A stretch of DNA of 64,000 bases from Bacteroidales bacterium. Its GTDB lineage: Bacteria; Bacteroidota; Bacteroidia; Bacteroidales; UBA932. Numbering within the stretch: the first letter of the stretch is position 1; each line of letters begins with the position of its first letter. A program made the translations under genes and the position numbers. Shown piece after piece: positions 45,450 through 52,861 of this stretch. A model generated the notes under the pieces. The model had not been told where the DNA came from, did not search any database, and saw nothing but the letters and a program-made list of their open reading frames with translations. Location of the stretch: assembly GCA_004552965.1 (NCBI GenBank), contig SFMU01000001.1, positions 1 through 64,000 on the forward strand, written 5' to 3'.

Positions 45450-45546
45450 GTGGTTGTGGTGTGAGGGTTATTGTCCAATGTGTTGCTGTGGTGTGTGGTT
45501 GTGGTGAAATGTGTGGTTGTGGTGCAGTGTGAGGTTGAGGTGCGGG
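45446..45546. repeat. Degenerate GTGTGGTTGTGGTG repeats between kdgA and the hexuronate transporter
   Basis: About 100 bp are built from short G/T repeats on the plus strand, with variants of TGTGGTTGTGGTG at least three times. On the transcribed (minus) strand this gives a C/A-rich, nearly G-free tract of CACCACAACCACA units. Such RNA is unstructured and could act as a rho-utilisation or ribosome-standby region between the two genes. No promoter element is visible in it. Confidence 0.7.
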
Positions 45547-45547
45547 G

Positions 45548-46216
45548 TCAGCGGCGGACTTCACCGATGATCTCCAGGGCATTCCGGCAGAGTTCCGTGA
45601 TCTTTTGCCATTCCCCGGCAGCGATGACGTCTTTCGGGAACAGGTTGCTGCCCATCCCGACACAGGTGACTCCGGCCTTGAACCAGCCTTCGAGGTTTTC
45701 TTTGGTCGGTTTTACCCCGCCGGTGACCATTATCTGGCTCCAAGGCATGGGAGCGCGGAGCCCTTTGACGAATGCCGGGCCGAGTACGTCACCAGGAAAG
45801 ACCTTGCAGATGTCGCATCCGGCTTCCTGTGCGGCACCGACCTCCGACACCGTGCCGCAGCCGGGGCAGTACGGAATGAGCCTGCGGTTGCAGACAGGAG
45901 CGATTGCCGGATTGAACAGAGGTCCGACCACGAAATTGGCTCCGAGCTGGATGTAGAGAGCCGCTGTGGCCGGATCGACGACAGAGCCGACACCGACAAT
46001 CATTCCCGGAAGCTCTTTTGTCGCGAATCTGACGAGTTCCCCGAAGACTTCCTGCGCGAAATCCCCTCTGTTGGTAAACTCGAAAGCACGGACCCCTCCT
46101 TCGTAGCAGGCCTTGAGGACCTGTTTGGAGATTTCGATGTCCGCATTGTAGAAAACCGGAACCATGCCGGTTTCCTTCATGGTCTTTAAGACCTCCAGTT
46201 TGCTGTATTTTGCCAT
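45548..46216 (-). CDS. KDPG / 4-hydroxy-2-oxoglutarate aldolase
   Basis: This class I aldolase splits 2-keto-3-deoxy-6-phosphogluconate into pyruvate and glyceraldehyde-3-phosphate, the last step of uronate breakdown. From the ATG at 46216 it has 222 residues. The Schiff-base lysine is in '[14 protein letters not shown]' and the catalytic glutamate in '[12 protein letters not shown]'. The upstream in-frame ATG at 46237 is less likely. The chosen start codon is inside GAATATG. It follows kdgK by 102 bp, a gap that contains two copies of GGAAAAAGATT on the transcribed strand. Confidence 0.92.
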   Translation of the reverse strand: MAKYSKLEVLKTMKETGMVPVFYNADIEISKQVLKACYEGGVRAFEFTNRGDFAQEVFGELVRFATKELPGMIVGVGSVVDPATAALYIQLGANFVVGPLFNPAIAPVCNRRLIPYCPGCGTVSEVGAAQEAGCDICKVFPGDVLGPAFVKGLRAPMPWSQIMVTGGVKPTKENLEGWFKAGVTCVGMGSNLFPKDVIAAGEWQKITELCRNALEIIGEVRR

Positions 46217-46318
46217 ATTCTTTGAATCTTTTTCCAAATGCTTCTTCCAATTGCTTTCCTTGCCATCATCCGAGGACTCTCCCGCAATCTTTTTCCGTGG
46301 GAGTTTCCCCGCCGGAGG

Positions 46319-47344
46319 CTATCTCTGCACTCGACCGTTGGTGTTGCCACCGGCAAGGCTCAGGACCTCGGCTTCGCTGACGAGGTTGAAATCCCCGTTG
46401 ATAGTGTGCTTGAGGGCAGATGCCGCCACTGCGAAATCAAGGGCTGCGGCCTGGTTCCCCGGATACTTCAGCATGCCGTGGATCAGTCCTCCGGAGAATG
46501 AATCCCCGCCGCCCACGCGGTCGATGATAGGATCGATGTCGTAGCGTCCGGACTGGTAGAACTCCTTCCCGTCATAGATGAGGGCCTTCCAGCCGTTGTG
46601 CGTGGCGGAATAGGACTCCCTGAGGGTCGACACGACATATTTGAAGCCGAATTCTTCCTTCATCTGTCTGAATATGTTCTCGTAGCCTGCCGCATCGGTG
46701 TTGCCGCCTTCCACATCGGCATCAGGCTTGAATCCGAGGCAGAGTTCGGCATCCTCCTCATTCCCGATGCAGACGTCGACATATTCCATGAGCGGGCGCA
46801 TCACCGAGATCGCCTTTTCCGAAGTCCAGAGCTTCTTGCGGAAGTTGAGGTCCACCGAGACGATGACGCCGTGGCGTTTTGCCGCCTGGCAGGCGAGTCT
46901 GGTGAGCAGGGCCGCCTTGTCCGAAATCGCCGGAGTGATTCCGGACCAGTGGAACCATGCTGCGCCTTCCATGATGGAATCGAAATCGAAGTCCTCAGGC
47001 TCAGCCTCGGCGATCGCCGAATGGGCACGGTCGTAGATTACTTTTGAAGGTCGCATCGAAGCTCCGGTCTCGGCATAGTAGAGACCGATGCGGTCGCCGC
47101 CCCTTGCGATGAAATCTGTCTTCACTCCGTATCTGCGGAGCGCATTGACGGCAATCTGTCCGATCTCATGTGACGGAAGCTTGCTGACATAGAAGGAGTC
47201 GTGTCCGTAATTTGCCAGGCTGACTGCAACGTTTGCTTCGCCGCCTCCCGGAATTACCCTTAAGGAATCTGTCTGGATGAAGCGGTCATTGCCGTTCGGG
47301 CTGAGTCGGAGCATTATTTCTCCGAAGGTGATTACTTTTGCCAT
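46319..47344 (-). CDS. kdgK: 2-keto-3-deoxygluconate kinase (PfkB family)
   Basis: KdgK phosphorylates 2-keto-3-deoxygluconate to give the substrate of the aldolase encoded next. The 341-residue protein is a ribokinase-type sugar kinase: 'VIPGGGEANVAVSLANYGHD' near the start and 'PIIDRVGGGDSFSGGLIHGM' with the catalytic Asp near the end. A -7 box (minus TAAATTTG, 47386-47393) lies 41 bp upstream, and a palindrome over its -33 region suggests control by the divergent LacI-type regulator. Confidence 0.9.
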   Translation of the reverse strand: MAKVITFGEIMLRLSPNGNDRFIQTDSLRVIPGGGEANVAVSLANYGHDSFYVSKLPSHEIGQIAVNALRRYGVKTDFIARGGDRIGLYYAETGASMRPSKVIYDRAHSAIAEAEPEDFDFDSIMEGAAWFHWSGITPAISDKAALLTRLACQAAKRHGVIVSVDLNFRKKLWTSEKAISVMRPLMEYVDVCIGNEEDAELCLGFKPDADVEGGNTDAAGYENIFRQMKEEFGFKYVVSTLRESYSATHNGWKALIYDGKEFYQSGRYDIDPIIDRVGGGDSFSGGLIHGMLKYPGNQAAALDFAVAASALKHTINGDFNLVSEAEVLSLAGGNTNGRVQR

Positions 47345-47385
47345 ATTGAATATGAATGTTCTTAAGTCGGAATTGTTGTACGTTG

Positions 47386-47393
47386 CAAATTTA
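47386..47393 (-). promoter_or_regulatory. kdgK promoter -7 element
   Basis: The reverse strand reads TAAATTTG, an exact TAnnTTTG, 41 bp before the kdgK start. Its -33 region falls inside the palindrome 47408-47427. Confidence 0.5.
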
Positions 47394-47407
47394 TAAATTT
47401 TCGCTGA

Positions 47408-47427
47408 TTCCGTGCCCGTTCACGGAA
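47408..47427. promoter_or_regulatory. Candidate LacI-family operator between kdgK and its regulator
   Basis: TTCCGTG (47408-47414) and CACGGAA (47421-47427) are perfect inverted arms separated by CCCGTT. This 20-bp palindrome is placed where the -33 regions of both divergent promoters (47386-47393 minus, 47436-47443 plus) should be. A bound repressor would block both transcripts. Binding by the adjacent regulator is inferred from position. Confidence 0.6.
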
Positions 47428-47435
47428 TAAATTCA

Positions 47436-47443
47436 TATCTTTG
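47436..47443 (+). promoter_or_regulatory. Promoter -7 element of the LacI-type regulator
   Basis: TATCTTTG, preceded by ATTCA, matches TAnnTTTG and ends 18 bp before the ATG at 47462. Confidence 0.55.
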
Positions 47444-47461
47444 TGACATCGCAAGATCATT

Positions 47462-48520
47462 ATGGAAGAGAAGAAGATAACAATTTTCGATGTGGCCGAG
47501 AAGGCAGGTGTCTCCAAAGGCACGGTCGACCGTGTCCTGCACAACAGGGGTGAAGTATCCCGCAAGAGTGCAGAGAAGGTCCGCAAGGCAATAGAGGAAC
47601 TCAACTACGAGCCTAATCTCTATGCTTCACTTCTTGCCACGCGGAAGAACAGGGTGATTGCCTGTGTGCTTCCCCACTATACGCCCGGGGAGTACTGGGA
47701 GAAGATCCACGAGGGGTTCAAGGCAGGTGGAGAACTCTCTGCCTCCCTCAATGTCGGCACTGCCGTCTTCTTCTACGACCAATATGATTCGGAATCTTTC
47801 AGGGAAGCCTGCCGTAGGATGATTGACAGCAAGCCTTCCGGAGTCGTGCTTCCCCCTCTCTTCAAGAATGATGCGATGGAGGTGGCTGCCCTCCTGAAAG
47901 ACAAGGAGATACCTTATGTCTATGTGGACACGAAACTGGAGGACGTCAACTATTTCGCCTATTTCGGGATGCCGATGTATAAAAGCGGCTACCTGTGCGC
48001 GTCCCTGCTGACCGACAGGTGCTCCGCAAGCCAGGTCGATGAGGTTCTGATCGTCCGCATCAGGCGTGACAAGTCGAAGCAGTCAGACCCGACCATCAAC
48101 CGCAGGGCCGGTTTTTCCGATTTCATGGATGCGAATTTTCCGGATGCGAAACTGCACACTCTCTTCATTGATCCATCCGATCCCGCTTCCATCGAAGCCA
48201 CGATGTCGGCCTTCTTTGCAGAGCATCCCCGTATCGCCTATGTCGTGATGTTCAGTTCGCGAATCCACCTGATCGCCAAGTCTCTTGCCGCGAACCCTTG
48301 TCCGGGCCGCCGTGTGATCGGTTTTGACGACCTGGAAGGCAATATCGATGCAGTGCGTCAGGGACACGTCAGCATCCTTATCACCCAGCATACCGCCTAC
48401 CAGTCCCGTCTGGCAGTCTCCACTCTGACAGATTACATCCTCATGCGCAAGGCCCCGGCCAACAGGGACTGCTACATGCATATGGACATACTCACCCGTC
48501 TGAACATCGAAAACTACTAG
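47462..48520 (+). CDS. LacI-family transcriptional regulator of hexuronate genes
   Basis: The 352-residue protein has an N-terminal LacI helix-turn-helix with hinge ('TIFDVAEKAGVSKGTVDRVL', 'ELNYEPNLYASLLATR') and a periplasmic-binding-protein-like effector domain ('GVVLPPLFKNDAMEVAALLK', 'RVIGFDDLEGNIDAVRQGHV'). Its position between kdgK and uxaC points to control of uronate catabolism, with the inducer probably a uronate or 2-keto-3-deoxygluconate. A palindrome in its own promoter suggests autoregulation. It converges on uxaC. Confidence 0.88.
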   Translation: MEEKKITIFDVAEKAGVSKGTVDRVLHNRGEVSRKSAEKVRKAIEELNYEPNLYASLLATRKNRVIACVLPHYTPGEYWEKIHEGFKAGGELSASLNVGTAVFFYDQYDSESFREACRRMIDSKPSGVVLPPLFKNDAMEVAALLKDKEIPYVYVDTKLEDVNYFAYFGMPMYKSGYLCASLLTDRCSASQVDEVLIVRIRRDKSKQSDPTINRRAGFSDFMDANFPDAKLHTLFIDPSDPASIEATMSAFFAEHPRIAYVVMFSSRIHLIAKSLAANPCPGRRVIGFDDLEGNIDAVRQGHVSILITQHTAYQSRLAVSTLTDYILMRKAPANRDCYMHMDILTRLNIENY

Positions 48521-48533
48521 CGTCAACCCGTTT

Positions 48534-48569
48534 GGGGATACCCCTGACAGGCATGGAGTGCGGTCAGGG
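48534..48569. terminator. Hairpins between convergent regulator and uxaC genes
   Basis: GGGGATACCCC (48534-48544) forms a short hairpin, and CCCTGAC (48542-48548) can alternatively pair with GTCAGGG (48563-48569). No T-run follows. Position between convergent stops suggests a terminator or 3'-end structure. Confidence 0.4.
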
Positions 48570-48627
48570 CTACCGCGACGTTGTCAGCCCCGTTGATTCG
48601 GAGATATGTTGCCATTGTCAGGATGCT

Positions 48628-50031
48628 CTAGAAGTTGAAATAATTCTTCGCGTTGTTGTAAGAAATGTCTTTCACCATCTTCCCGATGAATTCCATTTCC
48701 GATGCAGGAAGCTTGCCCTTTTCGATGTCCTCGCCGAGAACCGAGCAGAGTATTCTGCGGAAATATTCATGGCGCGGGTAGCTGATGAAACTGCGCGAAT
48801 CGGTGAGCATGCCCACGAAACGGGACAGCAGACCGAGGGCGGAGAGAGCGTTCATCTGTTTGCGCATTCCGTCCTCCTGGTCGAGGAACCACCAGCCGGA
48901 GCCGAACTGCATCTTGCCCGGGACCGTGCCGTCGTTGAAGGTGTAGGCCATTGCCATGAGTACCTCGTTGTCCTTAGGGTTGAGGCAGTAGAGTATGGTC
49001 TTCGCGAGGCGGCCTTCCTGCGTGAGGCGGTCGAAGAATCGGTTGCCGGCTGCTGCGCACTGCACGTCGTGGATTGCATCGTAGCCTGTGTCCGGACCGA
49101 GAATGTTGAACATCCTGGTGTTGTTGTTGCGGATTGCACCGATGTGGAACTGCTGTGTCCATCCGGATTCTGCGTCCATCACTGCGAAATCGTGGAGGCA
49201 GGCGCTGCGGAATTTCTCCAGTTCGCCCTCCGAAGGAGTCTTGCCGAGAAGGACCATCTTGAAGATGGCTTCGATCTCGATCTGCTTGTAGTCAGCGGCA
49301 TAGAAGGTCTCGAGACCATGGTCGGAGAGTTTGCATCCCATCGATTCGAAGAACCTGTGACGCTTCCGCAAAGCCTCGATCAAGTCTGAATAGGACCGGA
49401 TTTCCATCCCTGCAGCCTCGCCCAGAGTGGTGAGATAGGCTTTGTAGGCCTTTGGATCCTCGATTGCCATCGCCTTGTCCGGACGCCAGGCCGGGATGAC
49501 CTTCACTCCGAAAGGATGTTCCATGATCTGCTTGTGGTAGCGCAGGTCGTCGGCAGGGTCATCGGTGGTGCAGACGGTTTCGACATTGAATTTCCGGATC
49601 AGCTCCTGGCCGCGGAATCCGGCAGTGGCAAGTTTCGCGTTGCACTCCTCGAATATGTCGCGGGCTGTGGCCGGTGAGAGAAGCTTGTCTATTCCGAAAA
49701 CCCTCTTCAGCTCGAGGTGGGTCCAGTGGTAGAGAGGATTCCTCATGGTGTAGGGAACTGTCTCGGCCCACTTTTCGAACTTTTCCCAGGATGACATTCC
49801 TCCGGTGATGTATTCTTCAGGAACACCGTTGCCCCTCATTGCGCGCCACTTGTAGTGGTCGCCTCCCAGCCAGAGCTCGGTGATGTCCTTGAACTGCCAG
49901 TTTTCCGCAATCATGCGCGGAATCAGGTGGCAGTGGTAGTCGATGATCGGCATGTGTTCGGCGCTTCCGTGGTACAGCTCCTTGGCGTACCTGCCTGAAA
50001 GCATGAAATCTTCGTTGATGAATGATGACAT
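48628..50031 (-). CDS. uxaC: Uronate isomerase
   Basis: UxaC converts D-glucuronate to D-fructuronate and D-galacturonate to D-tagaturonate. From the ATG at 50031 ('MSSFINEDFMLSGRYAKELY') it has 467 residues, the usual length. The metal-binding 'PIIDYHCHLIPRMIAEN' begins near residue 27, and 'FRGQELIRKFNVETVCTTDD' and 'HEYFRRILCSVLGEDIEKG' are conserved. The chosen start codon is inside GAATATG. Later pathway enzymes (uxaB, uxuB, uxuA or uxaA) are not in the window. Confidence 0.93.
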   Translation of the reverse strand: MSSFINEDFMLSGRYAKELYHGSAEHMPIIDYHCHLIPRMIAENWQFKDITELWLGGDHYKWRAMRGNGVPEEYITGGMSSWEKFEKWAETVPYTMRNPLYHWTHLELKRVFGIDKLLSPATARDIFEECNAKLATAGFRGQELIRKFNVETVCTTDDPADDLRYHKQIMEHPFGVKVIPAWRPDKAMAIEDPKAYKAYLTTLGEAAGMEIRSYSDLIEALRKRHRFFESMGCKLSDHGLETFYAADYKQIEIEAIFKMVLLGKTPSEGELEKFRSACLHDFAVMDAESGWTQQFHIGAIRNNNTRMFNILGPDTGYDAIHDVQCAAAGNRFFDRLTQEGRLAKTILYCLNPKDNEVLMAMAYTFNDGTVPGKMQFGSGWWFLDQEDGMRKQMNALSALGLLSRFVGMLTDSRSFISYPRHEYFRRILCSVLGEDIEKGKLPASEMEFIGKMVKDISYNNAKNYFNF

Positions 50032-50112
50032 ATTCGATGTTTTTGGTATTCGACGTTTTGGCCCTGGTTGCTGTGCCTGGTTCCGCAATCCGTTCGTGAA
50101 GCATTTCGTGAC

Positions 50113-50125
50113 GAGCATCATGCTC
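50113..50125. promoter_or_regulatory. Palindrome upstream of uxaC
   Basis: GAGCA-TCA-TGCTC is a perfect 5-bp inverted repeat, nested in a wider ATTTCG...CGAAAT pair (about 50103-50140). It lies in the 175-bp gap between lplA and uxaC, about 80 bp before the uxaC start. It could be an operator or a weak hairpin after lplA. No TAnnTTTG box was found in this gap. Confidence 0.35.
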
Positions 50126-50206
50126 AATTCGTTCCCGAAATACAAGACTCGCTACCTTCCTGGTCTGAAGACCTATCTGGAGCGCAAGGGAGAGCCTTCT
50201 GGCAGG

Positions 50207-51172
50207 TTAAGCTCCTGCCTGGCGGGTCAGCAGGGCGATGATCTCGTCTTTCGAAGTGGAGCGGAAATAACGTGAGATGTCGATTCCCGAGAGGGCCTCT
50301 TCGATGGCGGAAGCATTGTAACGGATGCCGACCAGTCTGGCAGAGAGTTCTTCGGACGGAGCGTCGAAGAGGTAGTCACCCGAGAAGGTCAGGCCGGAAA
50401 TCATTCCTTTGTAGAGGCTGATGTTGGCTTCTACAGTGCCGCAAGGAAGTTTTTCCTTCTGCACGAAATCCGCTTCATGGGATTTTCCGTAGATGAATTC
50501 CCAGGTGGCGAACTTCTCTTTAGCCATCCTTTCCACCTCTGCAATCTGCTCAGGGGTGAGCTCCATCCTGGAGTCTCCGTCTGCGAGAATGTCCTGGAGA
50601 GCTGCCTGGAGCTCGTCTAGAGATGAAAACCGGGGCATGTAGTCCTTGAGATTGGTGACCCTGCTCTTGACGGAGGCTATTCCCTTTGACTGGAGTTTCG
50701 ATCCACTGACGTCAAGCACTTTTGTAAGGGTCTCGATGTCGACGTCGTACATCATCGTGCCGTGGATGATCTCCTGGTTTTTCGAAACCCTGCGGGCGAA
50801 ACCGGAGACCTTCTTTCCATCAACGAATATGTCGTTGCGGCCGGTGGTCCTGGCATCGACTCCGAGTTTCCTCAGGGCCTCGGCGAAGATTTCCGGACTC
50901 GGATCCTTGCCGATGATGGTGTAGTTCATGTTCTGCAGATCGTGGTACACCGCTCCTCCTCCGGTCACCCGTCTTGCGAGTGTGATTCCGTGTGAGTTCA
51001 GATAGTCCAGATTGACCTCTCCGTAGGCATTCTGGTTCAGTCCGATGATGACTGCGGGCCTGTTTCTCCACAGGTAGAAGTACGGTTCGTCGGAAATTAT
51101 GTTCTCGAGGCAGTATTCGTCAAATGCCAGATTGAAATAGGGATCGGTTGATTCGTTGATAAGGTATTTCAT
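50207..51172 (-). CDS. lplA: Lipoate-protein ligase A
   Basis: LplA attaches scavenged lipoate to lipoyl domains, here probably the E2 at 36.1 kb (and GcvH if present). The 321-residue protein has an N-terminal ligase domain ('VIIGLNQNAYGEVNLDYLNS', 'LARRVTGGGAVYHDLQNMNY') and the lysine loop 'GKKVSGFARRVSKNQEIIHG'. The C-terminal accessory domain is also present. It overlaps the preceding hydrolase gene by 4 bp. Confidence 0.92.
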   Translation of the reverse strand: MKYLINESTDPYFNLAFDEYCLENIISDEPYFYLWRNRPAVIIGLNQNAYGEVNLDYLNSHGITLARRVTGGGAVYHDLQNMNYTIIGKDPSPEIFAEALRKLGVDARTTGRNDIFVDGKKVSGFARRVSKNQEIIHGTMMYDVDIETLTKVLDVSGSKLQSKGIASVKSRVTNLKDYMPRFSSLDELQAALQDILADGDSRMELTPEQIAEVERMAKEKFATWEFIYGKSHEADFVQKEKLPCGTVEANISLYKGMISGLTFSGDYLFDAPSEELSARLVGIRYNASAIEEALSGIDISRYFRSTSKDEIIALLTRQAGA

Positions 51173-51744
51173 TCTTTGATAGTTTGCCCGATTATCGGAA
51201 AGATGTGCTGCTTGATCTGGTTGAAGTTCGGAAAATGTCCTCCCGGAAAGATGTGGGCCCTTCCCGGATAGATTCCTTCGAATTCTTCGCGGCAGTCCAC
51301 GAGTTCGTCCCTGTCTGCGAAGACACCTGTGGTAAGGGCAATCTCTTCCGGGGTCAGGCCGTCGAACTCTGTCTGCTCGAGAGCTTCATAGCCATCGCAG
51401 ATTTCCCCTGTGATCTCGAAGGAGAGAGCCCCGTCACGTCGTGGCGACAGGTATTCCATAGTCCCTATCCGCTGTCTGAGAAAGCGGGAGACATGGAGCT
51501 CGGGGTTTATGAGGATTTTTCTGAAGCCGCGCAGTTTCTGCGCCCAGTAGCCGCCTAGCGAATGTCCGACGATCAGGTCGGGCTGCTCGTCCCGGCATAT
51601 TCCCTGAAGAAGAGCTAGGGCTTCGTCAGGTTCTATCGGGACATCGGGGGCGATGACTTCCGATTCCTTGAACAGGATGCGCAGGGTGGATGCCATCCTG
51701 TAGGCGCCCGAGGAGGCTAGTCCGTGTATGAAAAGGATCTTCAT
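51169..51744 (-). CDS. Small alpha/beta hydrolase, YqiA-like
   Basis: From the ATG at 51744 the protein has 191 residues and starts directly with the first strand of the fold, 'MKILFIHGLASSGAYRMAST'. The nucleophile elbow is 'LIVGHSLGGYWAQKL' and the probable catalytic His lies in 'HIFPGGHFPNFNQIKQHIFP'. It resembles the YqiA/YcfP esterases. Substrate unknown. It lies between a HAD phosphatase (22 bp upstream) and lplA (4-bp overlap), so the three are likely co-transcribed. Confidence 0.75.
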   Translation of the reverse strand: MKILFIHGLASSGAYRMASTLRILFKESEVIAPDVPIEPDEALALLQGICRDEQPDLIVGHSLGGYWAQKLRGFRKILINPELHVSRFLRQRIGTMEYLSPRRDGALSFEITGEICDGYEALEQTEFDGLTPEEIALTTGVFADRDELVDCREEFEGIYPGRAHIFPGGHFPNFNQIKQHIFPIIGQTIKE

Positions 51745-51766
51745 CTTGCAAGTCCCGGAATCATGG

Positions 51767-52687
51767 TCATTCGTCCGCAGAGTCCTTTCTGCTTTCAAGA
51801 ATCAGATCGGCGAGTTCTTCCAGGTCGCGGACTATGAAATCTGCAGGATAGTGCTCGGGATGAGGATTGCGCTTTGCGTCCTCGGCCACTTCCAGCGCAG
51901 TCTCGAGGGTGGTCTCGCCGGAGAGTACCAGGACGCTGACCGCACCTGCATTGTGTCCCATGGCGACATCGGTGTAGATTCTGTCTCCCACCATGGCTAT
52001 CTCGCTGCTCTGAAGCCCGTTGCGGTCCCTTATGCCGTCAAGCATGGAAGGGTCCGGCTTTCCCATCACCTTGTCCGGCAGCCTTCCCGAGGCCGCTTCG
52101 ATGCACTTCTGGAGAGAACCGCAGTCCACGAGGATGGTCCTTTCATCGGTCGGGCAGACCCAGTCAGGATTCGTCGCGATGTAAGGAATGCCCTGCTTTG
52201 CCCACCAAGTGGCTCTGCAGAGCCTTGAATATGTCAGGGTCGGGTCGAAGGCGATGACCAGCATCTGGGGCACGTCGTCCGGGTCGTCGGCGCAGGAAAC
52301 GAATCCAGCCTCCTCGAACTGGCTTGTCATGCTGGGCGTCCCGAGGATGAAAAGTTTCCTGACCTGCGGATAGTTCTTGCGGATGTAGTCGATGGTCGCG
52401 ACTGCCGAAGAATACATGTTCTCCCTGTCCGCGATGATGCCCATCTTCGCGAGCTTGGCGAGATAATCATCCACCGACTTCGTCGGGTTGTTTGTGAGGA
52501 ATGAATATCCCACCCCGTTCCGCTTCATCTTTTCCAAGGTGCGCACGGTGAAAGGGAATATGCTGTTTCCCAGATAGATTGTACCATCCATATCAAGCGC
52601 GAGATGTCTGATCCCGCGCAACTTCTCCTTCTGCTCTGCGCTCAGGGTGCCGTTGTAGTTCTTTGAGTTTCCTTTTTGTCCTAACAT
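51767..52687 (-). CDS. HAD-IIA family hydrolase, NagD-like phosphatase
   Basis: The 306-residue protein has HAD motif I 'LALDMDGTIYLGNS' (nucleophile Asp32), motif II 'YSFLTNNPTKS' and the late 'MGKPDPSMLDGI' and 'MVGDRIYTDVAMGHNAGA'. These define the NagD subgroup (IIA), which includes nucleotide, p-nitrophenylphosphate and phosphoglycolate phosphatases. Its -7 box ends only 4 bases before the ATG, so the transcript is probably leaderless. It heads an operon with the small hydrolase and lplA. Confidence 0.88.
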   Translation of the reverse strand: MLGQKGNSKNYNGTLSAEQKEKLRGIRHLALDMDGTIYLGNSIFPFTVRTLEKMKRNGVGYSFLTNNPTKSVDDYLAKLAKMGIIADRENMYSSAVATIDYIRKNYPQVRKLFILGTPSMTSQFEEAGFVSCADDPDDVPQMLVIAFDPTLTYSRLCRATWWAKQGIPYIATNPDWVCPTDERTILVDCGSLQKCIEAASGRLPDKVMGKPDPSMLDGIRDRNGLQSSEIAMVGDRIYTDVAMGHNAGAVSVLVLSGETTLETALEVAEDAKRNPHPEHYPADFIVRDLEELADLILESRKDSADE

Positions 52688-52691
52688 GAAG

Positions 52692-52699
52692 CAAAGTTA
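52692..52699 (-). promoter_or_regulatory. Promoter -7 element of the HAD hydrolase operon
   Basis: The reverse strand reads TAACTTTG, an exact TAnnTTTG, followed by CTTC and the ATG at 52687. With transcription starting a few bases after the box, the start codon would be at or very near the mRNA 5' end. Confidence 0.5.
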
Positions 52700-52733
52700 G
52701 CAATCTTCAAATAAAAACATGCATCATTTTTAT

Positions 52734-52761
52734 CTTAAGTTCCGCAGGTGCGAAACTCAAG
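52734..52761. other. Imperfect inverted repeat upstream of the glpT-like promoter
   Basis: CTTAAGTTCCGC (52734-52745) and GCGAAACTCAAG (52750-52761) are inverted with 10 of 12 positions pairing and a 4-base loop. It lies just upstream of the -33 TTG at 52774, so a regulator-binding site is as likely as a terminator. Confidence 0.4.
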
Positions 52762-52773
52762 TTTTCGGATTCC

Positions 52774-52805
52774 TTGGCAATTACTTCCGATTATTCATAT
52801 CTTTG
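52774..52805 (+). promoter_or_regulatory. Promoter of the GlpT-like transporter
   Basis: TTG (52774-52776), a 21-bp spacer and TATCTTTG (52798-52805) match the Bacteroidota consensus. The -7 box is preceded by ATTCA as at mraZ and the LacI-type regulator. The leader is about 50 bases. Confidence 0.6.
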
Positions 52806-52861
52806 TCCTGCCCGGACTTTTTGACGGGAAGATACCACAAAACTGAATAATCCCTTTCCCT

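Noticed and set aside
45328..45663. Reverse-strand open frame through the GTGTGGTTGTGGTG repeats (Pro/His/Thr-rich product)
   Set aside because: It is a translation of low-complexity repeats overlapping the ends of the aldolase and transporter genes, with no independent support.
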